A stretch of DNA of 39,888 nucleotides from Deltaproteobacteria bacterium (GTDB taxonomy: Bacteria; Desulfobacterota; JADFXK01). A program made the position numbers and the translations under genes. Location of the stretch: contig JADFYN010000007.1 of NCBI GenBank assembly GCA_015233055.1, positions 574 to 40,461 of the forward strand, given 5' to 3'. Under the pieces are notes generated by a model. It was given only the letters and a program-made list of their open reading frames with translations, made no database searches and had not been told where the DNA came from. Positions 28,956-38,758 of this stretch are shown piece by piece. Within the stretch, counting starts at the first letter, position 1, and every line of letters begins with the position of its first letter.

Positions 28956-29070
28956 CTTGTCCGAAGTCTAATCGCCTACAAACGACTTTAGTTAATGATT
29001 GCATGAAGATCCTATGGAAAACTTTCCGTTGGAGTCCCAACCATTAGACGTTGAGAGGATTCCCGGTTCT

Positions 29071-29835
29071 TTATTGATTAAAATGCTCCTTGACGATCCG
29101 CCTTACTTCGGTCAACGACCGGCTCTCCTCACCAAAACTGGCCGTACCAGACAAGTCGGCATTGATGATGGCCTGTTCGTAGGGCAAGAAGCCTAAAAAC
29201 TCGAAATCGGGTACATTTTTACGCAGGAATTCTTCGTCTGCGGCGTCACGGATCTTGTTACCCACCAAAGAAATATTCTTCACTCCGATATCTCCAGCTA
29301 ACTGACGGATATGATTTGCTGTTTCTATACTCCTTCGGCCTGGTTCCACCACCACGATCAACCGGTTCACCGCACCGGCCGTGCCCCGCCCCAGATGCTC
29401 GATGCCGGCTTCCATATCCAGCACGACTACCTCGTCCCGGGCCAAGATCAGATGGTTGATAAGGACCTTCAATAACGTGCTCTCCGGACAGATGCACCCG
29501 CCGCCGCCCTTCTTAACACCGCCCAAGACCATCAGCCGGATATTGCCACTGGCCTTAGACAGCTTTTCCGGCAAGTCGGCCACATGGGGATTGAGTTTGA
29601 AAAAGGCGCCCATCGTGCCGATCTTGGACTCGGTTCTTTCTTCGATCAATTCCTTCATTTCCGAGATGGGCGTGATATCGGCCGCGTTTTCAAATCCTAA
29701 AGCCGCGGCCAAATTAGCGTCCGGATCGGCATCGATGGCCAGGACCCGATGGCCTTGTTCGCTCAAAACCTTAACCAACAAAGACGCAAAGGTGGTCTTC
29801 CCTACGCCCCCCTTACCGCTGACAGCCAACTTCAT
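29071..29835 (-). CDS. cooC: CooC-family ATPase (CODH/ACS nickel-insertion accessory protein-like)
   Basis: 254 aa; deviant Walker A SGKGGVGKTT, DADPDANLAAALG, CxC-type GGGGCICPESTLLK, LDMEAGIEHLGRGTA. Confidence 0.85.
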   Translation of the reverse strand: MKLAVSGKGGVGKTTFASLLVKVLSEQGHRVLAIDADPDANLAAALGFENAADITPISEMKELIEERTESKIGTMGAFFKLNPHVADLPEKLSKASGNIRLMVLGGVKKGGGGCICPESTLLKVLINHLILARDEVVVLDMEAGIEHLGRGTAGAVNRLIVVVEPGRRSIETANHIRQLAGDIGVKNISLVGNKIRDAADEEFLRKNVPDFEFLGFLPYEQAIINADLSGTASFGEESRSLTEVRRIVKEHFNQ

Positions 29836-29885
29836 ATTTCTCTCCTTTCACGCATAGTGAACTTTCTCCTAAGGGTCGACGAATC

Positions 29886-30503
29886 TCACCCACTCCTGGC
29901 CATACCCATGAGCGGATATATGGCCAGGCCGGCAATAACGGCCACATCCTCAGCCTGAAAAAATGAGGTGATATTTTCATCAAACAACACATTTCCATCC
30001 GGAGGAAACTCTTCATCTCCGGGCCAGATGACCAGCGTCACCGGCACGTAAGGAAGAACATTAACCTGCACAGCTACTCCGGAGTGATCTATCGGCGCTC
30101 CGCCCAAGACCGGAGCCAGGTTGAGCAATTTCTCCGGAGTCTGACCAAATGTGGATAACAACGGGACCTTGGCTCGTTTTTCAAAAGCCGAATAATAAAA
30201 TTCTCCGGCCGGGACTTCCCGGAAGGTGATTAACTTCCCTTTGGGTGGGCGCCCCTGAGGTGCATTCAGATAGTGCAGGATGATTACCTTGCCTTGAATA
30301 GACACGTCCGGTCCCCCGTCCAGCACTGCTACCTCACCCCCCGGTGCAGAGACCTGGATGGGGCGATTCAAGAAAACTAATTGGATATGTCCTTCAGGAG
30401 TTAACTTTGCCCCGGTGCCGGCCGCAGCTTGATGGGGATCCCGGTTGATGAACTCTTCTCTAGCCAGCCGATAGGCGGTTTCATAATCATCTATTCTAGC
30501 CAC
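29886..30503 (-). CDS. DUF3786-like protein
   Basis: 205 aa; ILHYLNAPQGRPPKGKLITFREVPAGEFYYSAFEKRAKVPLL and VTLVIWPGDEEFPPDGNVLFDENITSF recalled as typical of DUF3786. Confidence 0.7.
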   Translation of the reverse strand: MARIDDYETAYRLAREEFINRDPHQAAAGTGAKLTPEGHIQLVFLNRPIQVSAPGGEVAVLDGGPDVSIQGKVIILHYLNAPQGRPPKGKLITFREVPAGEFYYSAFEKRAKVPLLSTFGQTPEKLLNLAPVLGGAPIDHSGVAVQVNVLPYVPVTLVIWPGDEEFPPDGNVLFDENITSFFQAEDVAVIAGLAIYPLMGMARSG

Positions 30504-30808
30504 TCATATCTCCTCAAGTCTGTATTCATTGCCGGATGCCTTTATACCCGGAGCTATGACTGGTGACCAGACCACATCGATGCTCCAGATTAAGTCAGTC
30601 ATATTAGATTTTCCTCGGCCTTCACCTCAACCTTGATATTTTCTTACCGGGTTATGGAGATTATGGCAAGACCAAAAGGTATTCTCTTGTCATTTTTTGC
30701 GGCGCTTAGGACCTTAGATGATCTAGCAACTATAGTTCTGAATTTCAGTTTTGCCCACACGACTGCCGGGCATGAATAAATCAGGGCTGGAATAAAAATC
30801 TTGGGGGG

Positions 30809-31288
30809 TTATTTTTCCGGATGGTCTTTGAGGACGCGGGATTGGAAGAGAGTTTCCACTTCCCGTTTGAATTCGGTGATGTCTTTGAATTGCCGATAAA
30901 CAGAAGCAAATCGCACGTAGGCCACCTCGTGCATTTTACGTAGTTGGTTCATCACCCGTTCGCCTATATCAGTGGATGGGATTTCTTTTCGGCCGGATTC
31001 TTGAATGTCTGCTTCCAACTCGTTGATGAAGGCCTCTATGTGATCCATGCTGACCGACAGTTTTTCGCAGGCTTTTTTCATCCCCATAGATATCTTTAAC
31101 CGGTCAAAAGTCTCTCGGCGGCCGTCCTTTTTGACCACCATAGGTAAGGTCTCTTCAACCCGCTCATAGGTGGTGAACCGTTTCTGACATTCGCCGCATT
31201 CCCGGCGCCGACGGATAACGAGTCCGTCCCTGCTCACCCTGGAGTCGATGACCTTATCATCGAGAAAGCCGCAAAACGGACAACGCAT
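30809..31288 (-). CDS. nrdR: Transcriptional repressor NrdR
   Basis: 159 aa; [17 protein letters not shown]...[20 protein letters not shown] zinc ribbon + ATP-cone. Confidence 0.97.
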   Translation of the reverse strand: MRCPFCGFLDDKVIDSRVSRDGLVIRRRRECGECQKRFTTYERVEETLPMVVKKDGRRETFDRLKISMGMKKACEKLSVSMDHIEAFINELEADIQESGRKEIPSTDIGERVMNQLRKMHEVAYVRFASVYRQFKDITEFKREVETLFQSRVLKDHPEK

Positions 31289-31290
31289 AA

Positions 31291-31791
31291 TCAGTCCACC
31301 CGGATCAACTCTATTTCAGACAGTCCAAACATCTCCTGTGACAGCTTATCGGCATACCCTTGCTGATAGTAGATGATCTTAATACCGGCGTTAATCAACA
31401 TCTTGGCGCAAATGGAACAAGGAAAGGTGGTGGAATACAACGTCGCATCTCTTATAGAAATACCGTGATATGCCGCCTGGATAATCACATTTTGTTCGGC
31501 ATGCAGACCTCGGCACAATTCGTGTCTCTCACCGGAGGGGATGTTCGACTCGGCTCGTAAACAACCCGTATCCAGACAATGGGGCAGACCCACTGGAACT
31601 CCGTTGTAACCGGTAGCCAGGATTCGCCGATCCCTAACGGCCACCGCCCCCACCTGACGCCGCAAGCAGCTCGACCGCCTGGCCACCAGCGTCGTGATAC
31701 TCATAAAATATTCCAGCCAATCCGGTCGGTGCCCCGGTGAGGGGAGATAATTATCAATCATAGAGGTCATCGTATAGGGGAAATTTGCCAC
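31291..31791 (-). CDS. dCMP/deoxycytidylate deaminase (exact start uncertain)
   Basis: HAEQN and CSICAK zinc motifs; possible starts at 31791, 31770 or 31761. Confidence 0.9.
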   Translation of the reverse strand: MANFPYTMTSMIDNYLPSPGHRPDWLEYFMSITTLVARRSSCLRRQVGAVAVRDRRILATGYNGVPVGLPHCLDTGCLRAESNIPSGERHELCRGLHAEQNVIIQAAYHGISIRDATLYSTTFPCSICAKMLINAGIKIIYYQQGYADKLSQEMFGLSEIELIRVD

Positions 31792-33007
31792 ACAGAGTTC
31801 TAACTTCGGCCCGGACCCGGCTCAGCACTTCGGTGTTATCAATATTCCGGATAACCTGAGAAATCAAACCAGCCACCTGAACCATATCAGCCTCACCCAT
31901 GCCTCTGGTGGTTAAGGCCGGTGTACCCAGCCTGATCCCGCTGGTGATCTTGGCCCCTTTAGGATCAAAGGGAACACGATTCTTGTTGACTGTTATGCCG
32001 GCCCGATCCAGCGCCTTTTCGGCATCCAACCCCGTTACATCCAACGGACTAAGGTCGACTAGAATAAGGTGGGTGTCCGTACCGCCGGAGACCAATCGAA
32101 ATCCCCTGCTGACCAACTCCTCGGCCAGAATCCGGGCATTGGTCACCACTTGCTGCTGGTATGTCTTAAAGTCGTCACTCATGGCCATTTTCAAGGCGAC
32201 CGCTTTAGCGGCGATCACGTGCATGAGTGGCCCACCTTGAATACCAGGGAATATCTGGCTGTTAATCATTGACTCGTGTTCGGCCCGGGCTAAGATCAAA
32301 CCACCGCGGGGGCCGCGTAACGTTTTATGCGTGGTAGAGGTAACAAAATCCGCATGGGGCACCGGTGATTGGTGTAAACCGGTGGCCACCAGACCAGCGA
32401 TGTGAGCCATGTCGACCATCAATAAGGCGCCCACTTCTTTGGCGATGTCATGAAAAGCCTTAAAATCGATGGCCCGAGGATAAGCGCTGGCGCCGGCGAC
32501 AATCAGCTTGGGCCGGTGCGTTACAGCCTGGCGGCGAAGCTCTTCATAGTCAATGCGTTCCGTTTCCTTGTTGACCCCGTAGGAAACGATCTTAAAGAAC
32601 CTTCCGGAAAAAGAGGACGGGCTGCCATGGGTCAGGTGCCCGCCATGGGCCAGGTCCATTCCCAAAATAACATCATCACGTTTTAATGCGGCAAAGTAGA
32701 CGGCCATATTGGCTTGAGAGCCGGAATGGGGCTGCACATTGGCGTATTCGGCCTGGAACAATTCCTTAGCCCGGTTGACCGCCAATCGCTCGGCCACGTC
32801 GACGTATTCGCAACCGCCATAGTAACGTCGACCCGGATATCCTTCGGCGTATTTATTAGTTAAAACACTGGACACCGCCTCCATAACCGCCTTATCCACA
32901 AAGTTTTCAGAGGCAATCATCTCCAGGTTGTTACTCTGGCGGTCAAATTCGGACCGAATCGCCGCCGCGATCTCGGGGTCAACCAGTTCAAGTCTTTTTA
33001 ATGACAT
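31754..33007 (-). CDS. glyA: Serine hydroxymethyltransferase
   Basis: 417 aa; [33 protein letters not shown]. Confidence 0.98.
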   Translation of the reverse strand: MSLKRLELVDPEIAAAIRSEFDRQSNNLEMIASENFVDKAVMEAVSSVLTNKYAEGYPGRRYYGGCEYVDVAERLAVNRAKELFQAEYANVQPHSGSQANMAVYFAALKRDDVILGMDLAHGGHLTHGSPSSFSGRFFKIVSYGVNKETERIDYEELRRQAVTHRPKLIVAGASAYPRAIDFKAFHDIAKEVGALLMVDMAHIAGLVATGLHQSPVPHADFVTSTTHKTLRGPRGGLILARAEHESMINSQIFPGIQGGPLMHVIAAKAVALKMAMSDDFKTYQQQVVTNARILAEELVSRGFRLVSGGTDTHLILVDLSPLDVTGLDAEKALDRAGITVNKNRVPFDPKGAKITSGIRLGTPALTTRGMGEADMVQVAGLISQVIRNIDNTEVLSRVRAEVRTLCGKFPLYDDLYD

Positions 33008-33083
33008 GATTTTAAGCTATCCTGTTGTTCCGGAAACCAATCAATCAGCAACTTCACCACTTGTCAGATCAACTTGAGAAGGT

Positions 33084-33530
33084 TTAGCCTTGTTCAAGCA
33101 GATCGATCCGTCTCTGATGTCGGCCCCCCTCGAAAGGAGTGTTAAGGAAGAGGCTAACAATTTCCTCGGCCAATCCCGGTCCGACTACCCGGCCACCCAT
33201 GGTCAGAATGTTAGCGTTGTTGTGTGCGCGAGCCATTCGGGCAGTGAAGAGTTCATTACACAAAGCAGCCCGGACACCGCGGACGCGATTAGCCACCATG
33301 CACATGCCCTGGCCGGTCCCGCAGATCAGAATCCCCGTCAGGGTCTTATCCGCCGCGACTCGCTTGGCCACTTCCATGGCATAATTAGGATAATCCACCG
33401 AAGACTCGCTATCCGTACCCACATCGATCACCTCATGCCCACAAGCGGAAAGAAATTTTTTCAGACTCTCTTTGAGAGTGTATCCGCCGTGATCGGCGCC
33501 TATCAGTATTTTCCGGGCGATGGCCGTCAT
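33084..33530 (-). CDS. rpiB: Ribose-5-phosphate isomerase B
   Basis: 148 aa; GADHGGYTLKE, DVGT...VDYPNYA, GTGQGMCMVANRV. Confidence 0.95.
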   Translation of the reverse strand: MTAIARKILIGADHGGYTLKESLKKFLSACGHEVIDVGTDSESSVDYPNYAMEVAKRVAADKTLTGILICGTGQGMCMVANRVRGVRAALCNELFTARMARAHNNANILTMGGRVVGPGLAEEIVSLFLNTPFEGGRHQRRIDLLEQG

Positions 33531-34771
33531 TATCCGGTAAACTCCTTAAACAGCAAGCAAGCATTGGTGCCGCCAAAACCAAACGAATTGGACAAGACAT
33601 ATGACACAGCCATCTCCCTGGCGTGATTAGGCACATAATCCAGGTCGCAGGCATCGTCTTTATTTTCATAGTTAATGGTCGGCGGAACAACTCCATTTTT
33701 TATCGTCAGACAAGAAAAGACCGATTCCACGCCCCCGGCGCCGCCGAGCAAATGACCCGTCATGGACTTGGTGGCACTGATGGCCAGTTTATAAGCATGA
33801 TCTTTGAAGACCGCCTTCATGGCCAGGGTCTCGGAGGCATCATTCAACGGAGTTGAGGTCCCGTGAGCGTTAATACATGTGATCTGATCCGGAGCCACTT
33901 CTGCGTCGGCCAGGGCTAAGCGCATACATCTGATAGCCCCGTCACCGTCCGGAGATGGCGCCGTCATGTGATAGGCATCGGCGTTCAACCCATAGCCCAC
34001 CAATTCCGCGTAGATCTTGGCGCCACGTTTCATGGCAAAACCCAGTTCCTCCAGAACCAGCGATCCTCCCCCCTCGGCCATGACGAATCCGTCTCGGTCA
34101 CGGTCAAAAGGCCGGGAGGCCCTAAGCGGTTCATCATTACGGGTGGACAGGGCCTTCATGGAACTGAACCCGGCCAGGGCCAACGGCGTAATTGTCGCCT
34201 CCACCCCGCCGGTGACCATCACATCCGCGGCACCCCGTTGGATCAGCTTGAGCGAATCACCAATGGCATGATTTCCGGAGGCGCAGGCCGTCTGGACGGA
34301 TATATTTGGGCCCTTAAGTCCGAACTGGATACCAATCTCACCGGGGGCCATATTAGAAATTAGTTTAGGGATGAAGAAAGGAGTGACTCGGCTCGGGCCT
34401 CTCTCGAGCAGGACTTTATGATGCGTCTCTAGTGTTTCCAGGCCGCCTAACCCACACCCGATAACGCAGCCGATGCGTTCGGCGTTGGCATCGGTGACGA
34501 CAAGGCCACTGTCTTTGATGGATTCAGTAGCCATGGCCACGGCATAGTGAATAAACCGATCGAGCTTCTTGACCTCTTTGGCCGGGATATAGTCCTCGGG
34601 ATTGAAATCTTTGACCATCCCCGCGATTTTAGTCCTGTATTCGCTCACATCAAAACGGTCGATAAGAGTGATTCCCGAAATGCCATTTGTAATGGAGTGC
34701 CAGTTCTTCTCGACGCCGATCCCTAATGATGTAACCAGTCCCAGGCCGGTAACAACTACTCTTCGCTTCAA
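33530..34771 (-). CDS. fabF: Beta-ketoacyl-ACP synthase II
   Basis: ORF 33530..34828; TTG start at 34771 (LKRRVVVTGLGLVTSLG) preceded by GGAGGG. Active-site TACASGNHAIGD, NAHGTSTPLND. Confidence 0.95.
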   Translation of the reverse strand: MKRRVVVTGLGLVTSLGIGVEKNWHSITNGISGITLIDRFDVSEYRTKIAGMVKDFNPEDYIPAKEVKKLDRFIHYAVAMATESIKDSGLVVTDANAERIGCVIGCGLGGLETLETHHKVLLERGPSRVTPFFIPKLISNMAPGEIGIQFGLKGPNISVQTACASGNHAIGDSLKLIQRGAADVMVTGGVEATITPLALAGFSSMKALSTRNDEPLRASRPFDRDRDGFVMAEGGGSLVLEELGFAMKRGAKIYAELVGYGLNADAYHMTAPSPDGDGAIRCMRLALADAEVAPDQITCINAHGTSTPLNDASETLAMKAVFKDHAYKLAISATKSMTGHLLGGAGGVESVFSCLTIKNGVVPPTINYENKDDACDLDYVPNHAREMAVSYVLSNSFGFGGTNACLLFKEFTG

Positions 34772-35045
34772 GTGATGATCCCTCCAATTGTCTAGACGCT
34801 CGGTTGGGTTGACGCCATCCCCGGCCAAGTATCACGCCCATATCACAGGCTCCGCCGACCGACCCTGCCGGTTTATCACATCCACCATAAGGTAAAAACC
34901 GGCATGTCAATTAGTTGATTCGTTGAAAACAACTGCTGTCGGCTGTCAACTCGTCAGGTCCTTCTCTCCCGATCGGCCGCAGACCGATGGTTGATCGCCG
35001 GATGTTAAGCCTTCATCCGCAGAATTCAGCCCCGCTAGCCCGATT

Positions 35046-35276
35046 TTAGGTGTGTTCTTTGACGTACGTAATACAATTAATCACGGTCTTAATCTTCTCA
35101 GCGTCCTCATCGGCGATTTCAATCCCGAATTCCTCTTCCATGGCCATGATCAGCTCCACTAAATCCAAAGAATCGGCGCCCAGGTCGTCTACGAATGAGG
35201 CCTCAGGAACGACATCTTGTTCGGCCACGCTAAGCTGATCACAGATAATCTTTTTTACTTTTTCATCTATCGACAT
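35046..35276 (-). CDS. acpP: Acyl carrier protein
   Basis: 76 aa; [24 protein letters not shown]. Confidence 0.97.
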   Translation of the reverse strand: MSIDEKVKKIICDQLSVAEQDVVPEASFVDDLGADSLDLVELIMAMEEEFGIEIADEDAEKIKTVINCITYVKEHT

Positions 35277-35511
35277 GACATTATCTCCTGTTTAATTATT
35301 TTGCAGCATTATAGCCTTAGATCATATCGCCGATTCAGCGCCGAGATAACCTGGTGTCTTTGCGTCATCCAGACGGAGCCGGCCTTCGGGAACATCTGCT
35401 TGCACGGGCCGTCACTAAACCTGAGCCAAGTCTCGGCCGGGTTTTCATGACCAAGAAAGGCCCTGTCTGTTTATCACGAATCGACATCCGCAGAAAACGT
35501 CTTTCATATGT

Positions 35512-36258
35512 TTACGAGTATAATCCGCCATTTATATGAATTGTTTGGCCGGTAACATAAGTGGCGGCATCTGAAACCAAGAAAGCCACCACCCCGGCAA
35601 TCTCATCAACGGTGCCCATCCTGCCCATGGGAATATTACGCAAAAACTCATCTTTTATCTTTTGAGGCAGCACCGCGGTCATTTCGGTGTCGATAAACCC
35701 CGGGGCTACGGCGTTGACGGTGATCCCTCGGCCGGCTAGCTCCATGGCCGCGGTCTTAGTCATGGCGATCAGACCCGCCTTAGCCGCGGAGTAGTTGACC
35801 TGCCCGATATTCCCTTTGGCCCCAACGACCGAAGAAATACTTACAATTCGACCGGACCGTTGTTTCATCATCACCTTGGCCGCCTGCTGGGTCATCAAGT
35901 AAGCGCCCTTAAGATCAATGTTCAGAACCCGATCCCATTCACTTTCTTTCATCCGGACCAAAAAGTTGTCGGCCGTGATCCCGGCGTTGTTCACCAGCAC
36001 GTCTATCCGGCCAAATCGCTTGATGATATCCTCATAGAATTCGTTCACCCGGTCCGATGAAGAAATATCGAACCGAAACGCCTCAGCCTGGGCGGCCAGG
36101 GGTTTCAGCATCTCCAGGGTCTTCTCAGCCTCCGAGTCGTCTGGATCATAATGATTGAGCAACATCACGCTCTTAGAACCGGCCAGGGCCAAGGCGATCG
36201 CCCGGCCGATGCCCCGGGAACCACCGGTAATAATCACAACTCGATCAAATTCACTCAC
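35512..36258 (-). CDS. fabG: 3-oxoacyl-ACP reductase
   Basis: 248 aa SDR; ITGGSRGIGRAIALALA, NNAGITADN, YSAAKAG. Confidence 0.94.
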   Translation of the reverse strand: MSEFDRVVIITGGSRGIGRAIALALAGSKSVMLLNHYDPDDSEAEKTLEMLKPLAAQAEAFRFDISSSDRVNEFYEDIIKRFGRIDVLVNNAGITADNFLVRMKESEWDRVLNIDLKGAYLMTQQAAKVMMKQRSGRIVSISSVVGAKGNIGQVNYSAAKAGLIAMTKTAAMELAGRGITVNAVAPGFIDTEMTAVLPQKIKDEFLRNIPMGRMGTVDEIAGVVAFLVSDAATYVTGQTIHINGGLYS

Positions 36259-36277
36259 CCTAAATCTCCCCGTCTAA

Positions 36278-36485
36278 AACGTTACCGGTTGCATGTTGCT
36301 GGTTACATGTTGCTGGTTACATGTTACATGTCGCTTGTTACATGTTAATTTCGACAAGCCCTTTTATTAGCTCAAATGCAAGGCACATAATTTATAATTG
36401 GCAATTCATACTCGTGACTCACAACATGAAACTTGAGGCAAAAACCAGTAACCTGTAACTTGTAACATGTAACTTGTAACATCAA
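36278..36485. repeat. Degenerate short repeats in inverted arrangement (GTTACATGTTGCTGGTTACATG... / GTAACTTGTAACATGTAACTTGTAACATG)
   Basis: 36290-36347 contains tandem GGTTACATGTTGCT / GTTACATGT units; 36445-36481 contains reverse-complementary AACCTGTAACTTGTAACATGTAACTTGTAACAT. Confidence 0.65.
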
Positions 36486-37693
36486 ATCCCCATTCGGGCC
36501 TTGATGCCTTCGATTAATGCCGGTACGATTTCGAAAAGATCCCCCACCAGGCCATAGGTGGCCACGTTGAAGATGGGCGCATGGGGATCATTATTGATAG
36601 CCACGATCACATCCGATGACTGCATTCCGACCAGATGTTGCACCGCTCCGGAGACGCCGACTGCGATGTAGAGCTTAGGATTAACTGTTTTGCCGGTCTG
36701 GCCGATTTGATGGGCGTAAGAAAGCCACTCGGCATCCACCGCACCGCGAGAAGCGCCCACGGCCGCCCCCAGCAACCCAGCTAATTCATAGATCAACTGA
36801 AAATTTTTGGCCGACTGCAATCCCCGGCCGCCGGTCACGATAATCTCTGCCTCGGCCAGATTAACCTGATCGGTCAATTCCTGAACGACTTCCATCAGGC
36901 TGGTCTTAAACCCGCTATGATTTAACGACACCTGGACCAGTTGACCTTTTCTTCCAGGCTGGGGGGTCGGCCGTTTCATCACTCGCGGCCTGACGGTGGC
37001 CATTTGAGGACGCCGTTCGGGACAAACGATGGTGGCCATGATATTGCCCCCAAAAGCCGGGCGAGTTTGCAGCAACAGGTTTTGAGGATCAATGTCCAGC
37101 CCGGTGCAGTCAGCGGTCAGTCCCGTTCCCAGTTTGGCGGCCACATGGGGGATAAACGAGCGTCCCACGGCCGTGGCCCCGGCCAGCACGATATTCGGCC
37201 GATGTTCCGTAATTAATTCAGTTAAAACAGCCGAATAACGCTCGTCGGTAAACCCCTCCAGGTCGGGATGATCAGCCAGATAAACCACATCGGCCCCAAA
37301 AGCAAAGAGCGTATCAGCTAATCCGGCCACCTGATGACCCAGCAACACCGCGGAGAGCGGGCAGCCCAGGATGTCGGCCAGACGCCGCCCTTCTCCCAGC
37401 AATTCCATGGACACGGGGGCCAGAACTTTTTCCCTTTGCTCGGCATAGACCCAAACCCCCCGGCTGTCGTCGGGTCCGGTTAAGGCCGCTTCTTTCTTCC
37501 CCAAGATGTAAATGGCATCAAAATCACAAGCATCGACGCAGGCCGCGCACAGGTTACATCCCTCGCCGATAACGGCTGTCTCGTCCACCAAAATCGCCCC
37601 AAAGGGGCAGGTGTCGGCACAGTTGCCGCAACCAGTGCATTTATCTTTGTCTACGAATATCCCGGTAGGGGTTTGGCTGGTATCTTGGTTCAC
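36482..37693 (-). CDS. etfA: Electron transfer flavoprotein alpha subunit with N-terminal 2x[4Fe-4S] ferredoxin domain
   Basis: 403 aa; DKCTGCGNCADTCPFGAI...CNLCAACVDACDFDAI followed by the ETF alpha fold; C-terminal GASRGAVDAEW...GKTVNPKLYIAVGVSGAVQHLVGM FAD-binding motif. Confidence 0.94.
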   Translation of the reverse strand: MNQDTSQTPTGIFVDKDKCTGCGNCADTCPFGAILVDETAVIGEGCNLCAACVDACDFDAIYILGKKEAALTGPDDSRGVWVYAEQREKVLAPVSMELLGEGRRLADILGCPLSAVLLGHQVAGLADTLFAFGADVVYLADHPDLEGFTDERYSAVLTELITEHRPNIVLAGATAVGRSFIPHVAAKLGTGLTADCTGLDIDPQNLLLQTRPAFGGNIMATIVCPERRPQMATVRPRVMKRPTPQPGRKGQLVQVSLNHSGFKTSLMEVVQELTDQVNLAEAEIIVTGGRGLQSAKNFQLIYELAGLLGAAVGASRGAVDAEWLSYAHQIGQTGKTVNPKLYIAVGVSGAVQHLVGMQSSDVIVAINNDPHAPIFNVATYGLVGDLFEIVPALIEGIKARMGI

Positions 37694-37823
37694 GTTGATG
37701 AGACTCCATTAGCCGGTCGATGGAAATCTTTCATTCCGATAGGCGGCGTGCGTAACCACTGCGTCCCCTGCGATTTGTTTTTCTCGAAATGATGGAATTC
37801 GGCATCAGGCTGCTGTAATTTAA

Positions 37824-38618
37824 TTATTTGCTTATTTTTAATATCCCGTCATCCGTCAGCCGATCCAGGAGCGAAGCCGCCTGGACCGCCGGGGCACCCA
37901 CAACGAGTTCCCTTTTACCGCGTGGCTGGGGGGCAAAAACCTTGACCACCTTGGTGGGCGATCCGGCCAGACCGGCCTGGGCATCATCCAATCCAATTTC
38001 GGCCGGTCCCCAGGCTGAGATCTCAATTTTCTTTGCCCGCATTTTTCCTTTGAGGGAAGGCATTCGAGGCAGGTTGATCTCTTTGACCACGGTCATTAAA
38101 GCCGGCAAAAGCAACCGGACAACGTCATAGCCATCGTCCATGAGCCGCTCCACGGTCAGGCTCTGTTCCGTAATTTCCCGGACTTTCCTAACAAAGGAGA
38201 CATGGGGCAGGCCCAAGTGCGCGGCCAGTTCCGGGCCGACCTGGGCGGTGTCGCCGTCTATCGCCTGTTTCCCACAGATAATCAGATCAAAACCGATTTT
38301 CTTGATCCCGTGGGCCAGAGTCTTTGAAGTGGCCAGAGTATCGGCCCCGGCAAAGGCCCGAGAACTGAGCAAGACGGCTTCATCAGCTCCATAAGATACG
38401 GCTTCCCGGAGAGATGACTCGGTTTGAGGCGGCCCCATACTGATGACGGTCACCGTACCACCCATCTTTTCCTTAATCCGCAGTCCCTCTTCCAGGGCGT
38501 ACATATCAAAAGGATTGATGATGGATTCGACCCCCTCTCGTTTGAGGGTATATGTTTTCTCATCCAGCTTGACGTTTTTGGCGTCCGGAACTTGTTTGAT
38601 GCAAACGACAATACGCAT
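37824..38618 (-). CDS. etfB: Electron transfer flavoprotein beta subunit
   Basis: 264 aa; VCIKQVPDAKNVK...INPFDMYALEEGLRIKE, GKQAIDGDTAQVGPELAAHLG. Confidence 0.95.
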   Translation of the reverse strand: MRIVVCIKQVPDAKNVKLDEKTYTLKREGVESIINPFDMYALEEGLRIKEKMGGTVTVISMGPPQTESSLREAVSYGADEAVLLSSRAFAGADTLATSKTLAHGIKKIGFDLIICGKQAIDGDTAQVGPELAAHLGLPHVSFVRKVREITEQSLTVERLMDDGYDVVRLLLPALMTVVKEINLPRMPSLKGKMRAKKIEISAWGPAEIGLDDAQAGLAGSPTKVVKVFAPQPRGKRELVVGAPAVQAASLLDRLTDDGILKISK

Positions 38619-38758
38619 AATTCGGCCCTGGTCAAAGATGAATACCGATTAGGGGTGACGGGGGGGAACACTACCCTGGTTGCTCGTTACTGGTTGCTCG
38701 TTGCCGGTCATTGACTTTGGGGCAGGGCAAAGGAGCGAACCGGGTTAGCCCTGGTTAA

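Noticed and set aside
36278-36485. CRISPR array
   Set aside because: Repeats are short, degenerate and contiguous with no unique equal-length spacers; no cas genes in the window.
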